64,000 nucleotides of DNA. Origin: Halictus rubicundus (lineage: Eukaryota > Arthropoda > Insecta > Hymenoptera > Halictidae). The stretch lies in assembly GCF_050948215.1 (NCBI RefSeq), contig NW_027488564.1:1426001-1490000 (forward strand), written 5' to 3'. The notes beneath the pieces are model-generated. The model was not told the DNA's origin and made no database searches. It was given only the letters and a program-made list of their open reading frames with translations. Positions 13,801 to 26,036 of this stretch are shown here, piece after piece; the first letter of the stretch is position 1, and every line of letters begins with the position of its first letter. A program made the position numbers and the translations under genes.

Positions 13801-16800
13801 TATCATATCCTCTATCCTATCCTATCCCCTATCCGATACTCTATCTTATCCTATCATCTTTCCTCTATCATATCCTATCTTCTATCCTATCCTATCCTCT
13901 ATCCTATCAAATGCCCTATCCTATCCTCTATCCTATCCTATCCTCTATCCTATCCTATCCTCTATCCTATCCTATCCTCTATCCTATCCTATCCTCTATC
14001 CTATCCTATCCTCTATCCTATCCTATCCTCTATCCTATCCTATCCTCTATCCTATCCTATCCTCTATCCTATCCTATCCTCTATCCTATCCTATCCTCTA
14101 TCCTATCCTATCAAATCCCCTATCCTATCCTCTGTCCTATCCTATCCTCTATCCTTTCCTATCCTCTATCCTATCCTATCCTCTTTCCTATCCTATCCTC
14201 TATCCTATCCTATCCTCTATCCTATCCTATCCTCTATCCTATCCTATCCCCTATCCGATCCTCTACCTTATCCTATCATATTTCCTCTATCATATCCTAT
14301 CTTCTATCCTATCCTATCCTCTATTATATCAAATCCCCTATCCTATCCTCTATCCTATCCTATCATCTATCCTCTATTCTATCCAATCCTCTATCCTATC
14401 CTATCCTCTATCCTATCCTATCTTCTATCCTATCCTATCCTCTATCCTATCCTATCCTCTATCCTATCCTATCCTCTATCCAATCCTCTATCCTATCCTA
14501 TCCTCTATCCTATCCTATCCTCTATCCTATCCTATCCTCTATCCTATCCTATCTTCTATCCTATCATATCCTCTATCCTATCCTATCCCCTATCCGATCC
14601 TCTATCTTATCCTATCATCTTTCCTCTATCATATCCTATCTTCTATCCTATCCTATCCTCTATCCTATCAAATCCCCTATCCTATCCTCTATCGTATCCT
14701 ATCATCTATCCTCTATCCTACCCTATCCTCTTTCCTATCCTATCCTCTATCCTATCCTATCCTCTATCCTATCCTATCCTCTATCCTATCCTATCCCCTA
14801 TCCGATCCTCTATCTTATCCTATCATCTTTCCTCTATCATATCCTATCTTCTATCCTATCCTATCCTCTATCCTATCAAATCCCCTATCCTATCCTCTAT
14901 CCTATCCTATCATCTATCCTCTATCCTATCCTATCCTCTATCCTATCCTATCTTCTATCCTATCCTATCCTCTATCCTATCCTATCCTCTATCCTATCCT
15001 ATCCTCTATCCAATCCTCTATCCTATCCTATCCTCTATCCTATCCTATCCTCTATCCTATCCTATCTTCTATCCTATCCTATCCTCTATCCTATCAAATC
15101 CCCTACCCTATCCTCTGTCCTATCCTATCCTCTATACTATCCTACCCTCTATCCTATCCTATCCTCTATCCTATCCTATCCTCTATCCTATCCTATCGTC
15201 TATCCTATCCTCTATCCTATCCTATCCTCTATCCTATCCTATCCTCCATCCTATCCTATCCTCAATCCTATCCTTTCCTGTATCCTATCCAATCCTGTAT
15301 CCTATCCTGTCCTCTATCCTATCCTATCCTCTATCCTATCCTATCCTCTATCCTTTCCTATCCTCTATCCTATCCTATCCTCTTTCCTATCCTATCCTCT
15401 ATCCTATCCTATCCTCTATCCTATCATATCCTCTATCCTATAATATCCTCTATCCTATCCTATCCTCTATCCAATCCTCTATCCTATCCTATCCTCTATC
15501 CTATCCTATCCTATCTTCTATCCTATCCTATCCTGTATCCTATCAAATTCCCTATCCTATCCTCTATCCTATCCTATCCTCTATCCTATCCTATCCTCTA
15601 TCCTATCCTATCCTCTATCCTATCCTATCCTCTATCCTATCGTATCCTCTATCCTATCCTATCGTCTATCCTGTCCTCTATCCTATCCAATCCTCTATCC
15701 TATCCTATCCTCTATCCTATCATATCCTCTATCCTATAATATCCTCTATCCTATCCTATCCTCTATCCAATCCTCTATCCTATCCTATCCTCTATCCTAT
15801 CCTATCCTCTATCCTCTATCCTCTATCCTCTATCCTATCCTATCCTCTATCCTATCTACCCTCTATACTATCCTATCGTCTATCCTATCCTCTATCCTAT
15901 CCTATACTCTATCCTATCCTATCCTCCATCCTATCCTATCCTCAATCCTATCCTTTCCTGTATCCTATCCAATCCTGTATCCTATCCTGTCCTCTACTCT
16001 ATCCTACCCTCTATCCTATCCTGTCCTCTATCCTATCCTATCCTCTATCCTATCCTATGCTCTATCCTATCCTATCGTCTATCCTATCCTCTATCCTATC
16101 CTATCAAATCCCCTATCCTATCCTCTGTCCTATCCTATCCTCTATCCTTCCCTATCCTCTATCCTACCCTATCCTCTTTCCTATCCTATCCTCTATCCTA
16201 TCCTATCCTCTATCCTAACCTCTATCCTATCCTATCCTCTATCCTATCCTATCCTCCATCCTATCCTATCCTCAATCCTATCCTTCCCTGTATCCTATCC
16301 AATCCTGTATCCTATCCTGTCCTCTATCCTATCCTATCTTCTATCCTACCCTATCCTCTATCCTATCCTATCATCTATCCTCTATCCTATCCAATCCTCT
16401 ATCCTATCCTATCCTCTATCCTATCAATCCCCTATCCTATCCTCTGTCCTATGCTATCCTCTATCCTATCCTATCCTCTATCCTATCCTATCCTCTACCC
16501 TATCAAATCCCCTATCCTATCCTCTGTCCTATCCTATCCTCTATCCTATCCTATCCTCTATCCTATCCTATCCTCTATCCTATCCTATCCTCTATCCTCT
16601 ATCCTATCCTATCCTCTATCCTATCCTATCCTATCCTCTATCCTATCCTATCCTCTATCCTATCCTATCCTCTATCCAATCCTCTATCCTATCCTATCCT
16701 CTATCCTATCCTATCCTCTATCCTATCCTATCTTCTATCCTATCATATCCTCTATCCTATCCTATCCCCTATCCGATACTCTATCTTATCCTATCATCTT

Positions 16801-18375
16801 TCCTCTATCATATCCTATCTTCTATCCTATCCTATCCTCTATCCTATCAAATGCCCTATCCTATCCTCTATCCTATCCTATCCTCTATCCTATCCTATCC
16901 TCTATCCTATCCTATCCTCTATCCTATCCTATCCTCTATCCTATCCTATCCTCTATCCTATCCTATCCTCTATCCTATCCTATCCTCTATCCTATCCTAT
17001 CCTCTATCCTATCCTATCCTCTATCCTATCCTATCCTCTATCCTATCCTATCCTCTATCCTATCCTATCCTCTATCCTATCCTATCAAATCCCCTATCCT
17101 ATCCTCTGTCCTATCCTATCCTCTATCCTTTCCTATCCTCTATCCTATCCTATCCTCTTTCCTATCCTATCCTCTATCCTATCCTATCCTCTATCCTATC
17201 CTATCCTCTATCCTATCCTATCCCCTATCCGATCCTCTACCTTATCCTATCATATTTCCTCTATCATATCCTATCTTCTATCCTATCCTATCCTCTATCC
17301 TATCAAATCCCCTATCCTATCCTCTATCCTATCCTATCATCTATCCTCTATTCTATCCAATCCTCTATCCTACCCTATCCTCTATCCTATCCTATCTTCT
17401 ATCCTATCCTATCCTCTATCCTATCCTATCCTCTATCCTATCCTATCCTCTATCCACTCCTCTATCCTATCCTATCCTCTATCCTATCCTATCCTCTATC
17501 CTATCCTATCCTCTATCCTATCCTATCTTCTATCCTATCATATCCTCTATCCTATCCTATCCCCTATCCGATCCTCTATCTTATCCTATCATCTTTCCTC
17601 TATCATATCCTATCTTCTATCCTATCCTATCCTCTATCCTATCAAATCCCCTATCCTATCCTCTATCCTATCCTATCATCTATCCTCTATCCTACCCTAT
17701 CCTCTTTCCTATCCTATCCTCTATCCTATCCTATCCTCTATCCTATCCTATCCTCTATCCTATCCTATCCCCTATCCGATCCTCTATCTTATCCTATCAT
17801 CTTTCCTCTATCATATAATATCGTCTATCCTGTCCTCTATCCTATCCAATCCTCTATCCTATCCTATCCTCTATCCTATCATATCCTCTATCCTATAATA
17901 TCCTCTATCCTATCCTATCCTCTATCCAATCCTCTATCCTATCCTATCCTCTATCCTATCCTATCCTCTATCCTCTATCCTCTATCCTCTATCCTATCCT
18001 ATCCTCTATCCTATCTACCCTCTATACTATCCTATCGTCTATCCTATCCTCTATCCTATCCTATACTCTATCCTATCCTATCCTCCATCCTATCCTATCC
18101 TCAATCCTATCCTTTCCTGTATCCTATCCAATCCTGTATCCTATCCTGTCCTCTACTCTATCCTACCCTCTATCCTATCCTGTCCTCTATCCTATCCTAT
18201 CCTCTATCCTATCCTATGCTCTATCCTATCCTATCGTCTATCCTATCCTCTATCCTATCCTATCAAATCCCCTATCCTATCCTCTGTCCTATCCTATCCT
18301 CTATCCTTCCCTATCCTCTATCCTACCCTATCCTCTTTCCTATCCTATCCTCTATCCTATCCTATCCTCTATCCT
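7895..18375. repeat. TATCC-family satellite, block 2
   Basis: Same satellite as block 1, arranged in higher-order units that each end with the CTAACC marker. The units are about 7877-11755, 11756-16218 and 16219-18377. Inside the units the variants TATGCTATCC (8139, 11987, 16450) and AAATGCCC (8539, 9464, 12387, 13911, 16850) give secondary landmarks. The internal order is similar but units differ by gain or loss of blocks (3.9, 4.5 and 2.2 kb). No gene, RNA or unrelated sequence was seen in it. Confidence 0.97.
11754..11771 (+). other. Empty (pre-insertion) site, sister of fragment 1
   Basis: The 18-mer that is duplicated around the fragments at 7056 and 18394 occurs here only once. It is followed directly by the same right-flank satellite (TCCTCTATCC..., then CCTCCATCC). 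The same empty state is present at 16217-16234 and 23108-23125. These are internal controls defining the ends of the inserted DNA. Confidence 0.85.
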
Positions 18376-18393
18376 AACCTCTATCCTATCCTA
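18376..18393 (+). repeat. Target-site duplication, left copy (fragment 2)
   Basis: Same 18-mer AACCTCTATCCTATCCTA as beside fragment 1, repeated exactly at 19214-19231. Being identical to the fragment-1 duplication, it was copied with the surrounding satellite and not made anew. Confidence 0.88.
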
Positions 18394-19213
18394 GTTTTTT
18401 TTTTTTTTTTTTCCGAGGAGGTAATCTCGTTACGGATACCCGAACCCCCCCGGGGGGGGGTGGTCCGGGTTATGTGGGACTCCTCGGCTGGTTGGTGCAA
18501 CGCCGAGTATACCCACTAACTCCTCCCCGTCCGTCCCTAGACTCCTGGGGGCACCCGTGCTCTGCGCGCGCATGTCAATCCGGTGTGCCCCCGCCTTAGC
18601 ATACCACCCAGGGGGGGACGCGGCCCACTACCGTACCTACTCTATCCGAAGGCACCACGCAACGGACGACGTGGCGCCTTCCCCCCTGTTAGGCCGCCCG
18701 ATGAGCATCCGAGCCCCCGCTCGAGATGCCCGGCGGCCTCCGGGGACGCCGTTGGTGACCGAGTGTAAGGGGATATCCGATCCCCCGCCTCGAGATCATC
18801 AAGGGCGTCCCCGCTCGCGTCAGAGGCGTCGCAACGGGGGTACGCCCCCGGGGCGTACCCTGCGCCGCCTCCCCCCCCTTCGGCCGGGATCGTGATTACG
18901 CTCCCGATGCCGTTCCGCAGCCTCCTTCCGCAGCAAAGCCCTCTCGCAGAAGGAAGCGAACCCCCTCCACGCCTCCTCGCCACCGGCTGCCGCAGCGACG
19001 ACAGCCGGGAGCGAGAGGTCGTGGCCCACCGCGCGCCGCAGGGCACGGCGCTCTCCCCCCCATGCCGGACACTCCTCCAGAGTGTGTTGCGCCGTGTCCC
19101 GCGGCTCGCCGCAGTGGTGACACGCCTCCTCGGTCTCCCTCCCGATGCGACACAGGTAGTCGCCGAAGCACCCGTGCCCGCTCATCACCTGCGTCACACG
19201 GTAGGAGACCCTA
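18394..19213 (-). mobile_element. 5'-truncated R1-like non-LTR retrotransposon, fragment 2
   Basis: An 820-bp copy of the fragment at 7056-7876 with the same end points. Differences seen: T18 instead of T15 in the tail, 9 instead of 13 G in the C/G homopolymer, two substitutions near 18628-18631, and a few near 18909 and 18935-18940. It shares truncation point and target-site duplication with fragment 1, so both descend from one retrotransposition followed by segmental duplication. The few substitutions indicate a recent duplication. Confidence 0.92.
18820..19213 (-). pseudogene. ORF2 C-terminus of R1-like retroelement (remnant, copy 2)
   Basis: Same truncated ORF2 tail as at 7483-7876, open from the truncation point to the stop at 18820. 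The Cys-x2-Cys-x8-His-x4-Cys motif is unchanged. Three residues differ in the helical tail after it: Val-Met to Ala-Leu, and an Asp to His shortly downstream. It has no catalytic domain and no start codon of its own, so it is a non-functional remnant. Confidence 0.85.
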
Positions 19214-19231
19214 AACCTCTATCCTATCCTA
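19214..19231 (+). repeat. Target-site duplication, right copy (fragment 2)
   Basis: Exact right-hand copy of the 18-mer flanking fragment 2. Satellite continues behind it. Confidence 0.88.
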
Positions 19232-22200
19232 TCCTCTATCCTATCCTATCCTCCATCCTATCCTATCCTCAATCCTATCCTTCCCTGTATCCTATCCAAT
19301 CCTGTATCCTATCCTGTCCTCTATCCTATCCTATCTTCTATCCTACCCTATCCTCTATCCTATCAAATCCACTATCCTATCCTCTATCCTATCCTATCAT
19401 CTATCCTCTATCCTATCCAATCCTCTATCCTATCCTATCCTCTATCCTATCAATCCCCTATCCTATCCTCTGTCCTATGCTATCCTCTATCCTATCCTAT
19501 CCTCTATCCTATCCTATCCTCTACCCTATCAAATCCCCTATCCTATCCTCTGTCCTATCCTATCCTCTATCCTATCCTATCCTCTATCCTATCCTATCCT
19601 CTATCCTATCCTATCCTCTATCCTCTATCCTATCCTATCCTCTATCCTATCCTATCCTATCCTCTATCCTATCCTATCCTCTATCCAATCCTCTATCCTA
19701 TCCTATCCTCTATCCTATCCTATCCTCTATCCTATCCTATCTTCTATCCTATCATATCCTCTATCCTATCCTATCCCCTATCCGATACTCTATCTTATCC
19801 TATCATCTTTCCTCTATCATATCCTATCTTCTATCCTATCCTATCCTCTATCCTATCAAATGCCCTATCCTATCCTCTATCCTATCCTATCCTCTATCCT
19901 ATCCTATCCTCTATCCTATCCTATCCTCTATCCTATCCTATCCTCTATCCTATCCTATCCTCTATCCTATCCTATCCTCTATCCTATCCTATCCTCTATC
20001 CTATCCTATCCTCTATCCTATCCTATCCTCTATCCTATCCTATCCTCTATCCTATCCTATCAAATCCCCTATCCTATCCTCTGTCCTATCCTATCCTCTA
20101 TCCTTTCCTATCCTCTATCCTATCCTATCCTCTTTCCTATCCTATCCTCTATCCTATCCTATCCTCTATCCTATCCTATCCTCTATCCTATCCTATCCCC
20201 TATCCGATCCTCTACCTTATCCTATCATATTTCCTCTATCATATCCTATCTTCTATCCTATCCTATCCTCTATTATATCAAATCCCCTATCCTATCCTCT
20301 ATCCTATCCTATCATCTATCCTCTATTCTATCCAATCCTCTATCCTATCCTATCCTCTATCCTATCCTATCCTCTATCCTATCCTATCCTCTATCCTATC
20401 CTATCTTCTATCCTATCATATCCTCTATCCTATCCTATCCCCTATCCGATCCTCTATCTTATCCTATCATCTTTCCTCTATCATATCCTATCTTCTATCC
20501 TATCCTATCCTCTATCCTATCAAATCCCCTATCCTATCCTCTATCCTATCCTATCATCTATCCTCTATCCTACCCTATCCTCTTTCCTATCCTATCCTCT
20601 ATCCTATCCTATCCTCTATCCTATCCTATCCTCTATCCTATCCTATCCCCTATCCGATCCTCTATCTTATCCTATCATCTTTCCTCTATCATATCCTATC
20701 TTCTATCCTATCATATCCTCTATCCTATCCTATCCCCTATCCGATACTCTATCTTATCCTATCATCTTTCCTCTATCATATCCTATCTTCTATCCTATCC
20801 TATCCTCTATCCTATCAAATGCCCTATCCTATCCTCTATCCTATCCTATCCTCTATCCTATCCTATCCTCTATCCTATCCTATCCTCTATCCTATCCTAT
20901 CCTCTATCCTATCCTATCCTCTATCCTATCCTATCCTCTATCCTATCCTATCCTCTATCCTATCCTATCCTCTATCCTATCCTATCCTCTATCCTATCCT
21001 ATCAAATCCCCTATCCTATCCTCTGTCCTATCCTATCCTCTATCCTTTCCTATCCTCTATCCTATCCTATCCTCTTTCCTATCCTATCCTCTATCCTATC
21101 CTATCCTCTATCCTATCCTATCCTCTATCCTATCCTATCCCCTATCCGATCCTCTACCTTATCCTATCATATTTCCTCTATCATATCCTATCTTCTATCC
21201 TATCCTATCCTCTATTATATCAAATCCCCTATCCTATCCTCTATCCTATCCTATCATCTATCCTCTATTCTATCCAATCCTCTATCCTATCCTATCCTCT
21301 ATCCTATCCTATCTTCTATCCTATCCTATCCTCTATCCTATCCTATCCTCTATCCTATCCTATCCTCTATCCAATCCTCTATCCTATCCTATCCTCTATC
21401 CTATCCTATCCTCTATCCTATCCTATCCTCTATCCTATCCTATCTTCTATCCTATCATATCCTCTATCCTATCCTATCCCCTATCCGATCCTCTATCTTA
21501 TCCTATCATCTTTCCTCTATCATATCCTATATTCTATCCTATCCTATCCTCTATCCTATCAAATCCCCTATCCTATCCTCTATCGTATCCTATCATCTAT
21601 CCTCTATCCTACCCTATCCTCTTTCCTATCCTATCCTCTATCCTATCCTATCCTCTATCCTATCCTATCCTCTATCCTATCCTATCCCCTATCCGATCCT
21701 CTATCTTATCCTATCATCTTTCCTCTATCATATCCTATCTTCTATCCTATCCTATCCTCTATCCTATCAAATCCCCTATCCTATCCTCTATCCTATCCTA
21801 TCATCTATCCTCTATCCTATCCTATCCTCTATCCTATCCTATCTTCTATCCTATCCTATCCTCTATCCTATCCTATCCTCTATCCTATCCTATCCTCTAT
21901 CCAATCCTCTATCCTATCCTATCCTCTATCCTATCCTATCCTCTATCCTATCCTATCTTCTATCCTATCCTATCCTCTATCCTATCAAATCCCCTACCCT
22001 ATCCTCTGTCCTATCCTATCCTCTATACTATCCTACCCTCTATCCTATCCTATCCTCTATCCTATCCTATCCTCTATCCTATCCTATCGTCTATCCTATC
22101 CTCTATCCTATCCTATCCTCTATCCTATCCTATCCTCCATCCTATCCTATCCTCAATCCTATCCTTTCCTGTATCCTATCCAATCCTGTATCCTATCCTG

Positions 22201-25200
22201 TCCTCTATCCTATCCTATCCTCTATCCTATCCTATCCTCTATCCTTTCCTATCCTCTATCCTATCCTATCCTCTTTCCTATCCTATCCTCTATCCTATCC
22301 TATCCTCTATCCTATCATATCCTCTATCCTATAATATCCTCTATCCTATCCTATCCTCTATCCAATCCTCTATCCTATCCTATCCTCTATCCTATCGTAT
22401 CCTATCTTCTATCCTATCCTATCCTGTATCCTATCAAATTCCCTATCCTATCCTCTATCCTATCCTATCCTCTATCCTATCCTATCCTCTATCCTATCCT
22501 ATCCTCTATCCTATCCTATCCTCTATCCTATCGTATCCTCTATCCTATCCTATCGTCTATCCTGTCCTCTATCCTATCCAATCCTCTATCCTATCCTATC
22601 CTCTATCCTATCATATCCTCTATCCTATAATATCCTCTATCCTATCCTATCCTCTATCCAATCCTCTATCCTATCCTATCCTCTATCCTATCCTATCCTC
22701 TATCCTCTATCCTCTATCCTCTATCCTATCCTATCCTCTATCCTATCTACCCTCTATACTATCCTATCGTCTATCCTATCCTCTATCCTATCCTATACTC
22801 TATCCTATCCTATCCTCCATCCTATCCTATCCTCAATCCTATCCTTTCCTGTATCCTATCCAATCCTGTATCCTATCCTGTCCTCTACTCTATCCTACCC
22901 TCTATCCTATCCTGTCCTCTATCCTATCCTATCCTCTATCCTATCCTATGCTCTATCCTATCCTATCGTCTATCCTATCCTCTATCCTATCCTATCAAAT
23001 CCCCTATCCTATCCTCTGTCCTATCCTATCCTCTATCCTTCCCTATCCTCTATCCTACCCTATCCTCTTTCCTATCCTATCCTCTATCCTATCCTATCCT
23101 CTATCCTAACCTCTATCCTATCCTATCCTCTATCCTATCCTATCCTCCATCCTATCCTATCCTCAATCCTATCCTTCCCTGTATCCTATCCAATCCTGTA
23201 TCCTATCCTGTCCTCTATCCTATCCTATCTTCTATCCTACCCTATCCTCTATCCTATCCTATCATCTATCCTCTATCCTATCCAATCCTCTATCCTATCC
23301 TATCCTCTATCCTATCAATCCCCTATCCTATCCTCTGTCCTATGCTATCCTCTATCCTATCCTATCCTCTATCCTATCCTATCCTCTACCCTATCAAATC
23401 CCCTATCCTATCCTCTGTCCTATCCTATCCTCTATCCTATCCTATCCTCTATCCTATCCTATCCTCTATCCTATCCTATCCTCTATCCTCTATCCTATCC
23501 TATCCTCTATCCTATCCTATCCTATCCTCTATCCTATCCTATCCTCTATCCTATCCTATCCTCTATCCAATCCTCTATCCTATCCTATCCTCTATCCTAT
23601 CCTATCCTCTATCCTATCCTATCTTCTATCCTATCATATCCTCTATCCTATCCTATCCCCTATCCGATACTCTATCTTATCCTATCATCTTTCCTCTATC
23701 ATATCCTATCTTCTATCCTATCCTATCCTCTATCCTATCAAATGCCCTATCCTATCCTCTATCCTATCCTATCCTCTATCCTATCCTATCCTCTATCCTA
23801 TCCTATCCTCTATCCTATCCTATCCTCTATCCTATCCTATCCTCTATCCTATCCTATCCTCTATCCTATCCTATCCTCTATCCTATCCTATCCTCTATCC
23901 TATCCTATCCTCTATCCTATCCTATCAAATCCCCTATCCTATCCTCTGTCCTATCCTATCCTCTATCCTTTCCTATCCTCTATCCTATCCTATCCTCTTT
24001 CCTATCCTATCCTCTATCCTATCCTATCCTCTATCCTATCCTATCCTCTATCCTATCCTATCCCCTATCCGATCCTCTACCTTATCCTATCATATTTCCT
24101 CTATCATATCCTATCTTCTATCCTATCCTATCCTCTATTATATCAAATCCCCTATCCTATCCTCTATCCTATCCTATCATCTATCCTCTATTCTATCCAA
24201 TCCTCTATCCTATCCTATCCTCTATCCTATCCTATCCTCTATCCTATCCTATCCTCTATCCTATCCTATCTTCTATCCTATCATATCCTCTATCCTATCC
24301 TATCCCCTATCCGATCCTCTATCTTATCCTATCATCTTTCCTCTATCATATCCTATCTTCTATCCTATCCTATCCTCTATCCTATCAAATCCCCTATCCT
24401 ATCCTGTATCCTATCCTATCATCTATCCTCTATTCTATCCAATCCTCTATCCTATCCTTTCCTCTATCCTATCCTATCTTCTATCCTATCCTATCCTCTA
24501 TCCTATCCTATCCTCTATCCTATCCTATCCTCTATCCAATCCTCTATCCTATCCTATCCTCTATCCTATCCTATCCTCCATCCTATCCTATCCTCAATCC
24601 TATCCTTTCCTGTATCCTATCCAATCCTGTATCCTATCCTGTCCTCTATCCTATCCTATCCTCTATCCTATCGTATCCTCTATCCTATCCTATCGTCTAT
24701 CCTGTCCTCTATCCTATCCAATCCTCTATCCTATCCTATCCTCTATCCAATCCTCTATCCTATCCTATCCTCTATCCTATCCTATCCTATCTTCTATCCT
24801 ATCCTATCCTGTATCCTATCAAATTCCCTATCCTATCCTCTATCCTATCCTATCCTCTATCCTATCCTATCCTCTATCCTATCCTATCCTCTATCCTATC
24901 CTATCCTCTATCCTATCGTATCCTCTATCCTATCCTATCGTCTATCCTGTCCTCTATCCTATCCAATCCTCTATCCTATCCTATCCTCTATCCTATCATA
25001 TCCTCTATCCTATAATATCCTCTATCCTATCCTATCCTCTATCCAATCCTCTATCCTATCCTATCCTCTATCCTATCCTATCCTCTATCCTCTATCCTCT
25101 ATCCTCTATCCTCTATCCTATCCTATCCTCTATCCTATCTACCCTCTATACTATCCTATCGTCTATCCTATCCTCTATCCTATCCTATACTCTATCCTAT

Positions 25201-25871
25201 CCTATCCTCCATCCTATCCTATCCTCAATCCTATCCTTTCCTGTATCCTATCCAATCCTGTATCCTATCCTGTCCTCTACTCTATCCTACCCTCTATCCT
25301 ATCCTGTCCTCTATCCTATCCTATCCTCTATCCTATCCTCTATCCTATCCTATCCTATCTTCTATCCTATCCTATCCTGTATCCTATCAAATTCCCTATC
25401 CTATCCTCTATCCTATCCTATCCTCTATCCTTCCCTATCCTCTATCCTACCCTATCCTCTTTCCTATCCTATCCTCTATCCTATCCTATCCTCTATCCAA
25501 TCCTGTATCCTATCCTGTCCTCTATCCTATCCTATCTTCTATCCTACCCTATCCTCTATCCTATCAAATCCACTATCCTATCCTCTATCCTATCCTATCA
25601 TCTATCCTCTATCCTATCCAATCCTCTATCCTATCCTATCCTCTATCCTATCAATCCCCTATCCTATCCTCTGTCCTATCCTATCCTCTATCCTATCCTA
25701 TCCTCTATTATATCCTATCCTCTACCCTATCAAATCCCCTATCCTATCCTCTGTCCTATCCTATCCTCTATCCTATACTATCCTCTATCCTATCCTATCC
25801 TCTATCCTATCCTATCCTCTATCCTCTATCCTATCCTATCCTCTATCCTATCCTATCCTCTATCCTATCCT

Positions 25872-26036
25872 ATCCTCTATCCTATCCTCTATCCTATCCT
25901 ATCCTCTATCCTATCCTCTATCCTATCCTCTATCCTATCCTCTATCCTATCCTCTATCCTATCCTCTATCCTATCCTCTATCCTATCCTCTATCCTATCC
26001 TCTATCCTATCCTCTATCCTATCCTCTATCCTATCC
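25872..26036. repeat. Homogeneous 12-mer run of the satellite
   Basis: About thirteen near-perfect copies of TATCCTATCCTC between 17-mer territory on both sides, flanked by the CAAAACCCC variant. It is a longer version of the run at 3084-3217 and has relatives near 26283-26345, 57040-57146 and 58940-59040. Confidence 0.85.

Larger units (their letters stand above)
16851..23741. repeat. Segmental duplication, copy 2 (marker to marker)
   Basis: Counterpart of 5547-12387, including the second retroelement fragment with the same truncation point and the same flanking 18-mers. Inside it the array again carries TATGCTATCC at 19476 and 23341, AAATGCCC at 19859 and 20818, and CTAACC at 18374 and 23106. 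It is 50 bp longer than copy 1 between the chosen markers. Confidence 0.75.

Noticed and set aside
7056..19213. Two independent insertions of the GC-rich element
   Set aside because: The 5' truncation, the 18-bp duplication and the surrounding variant order are the same in both, which independent events would not produce.
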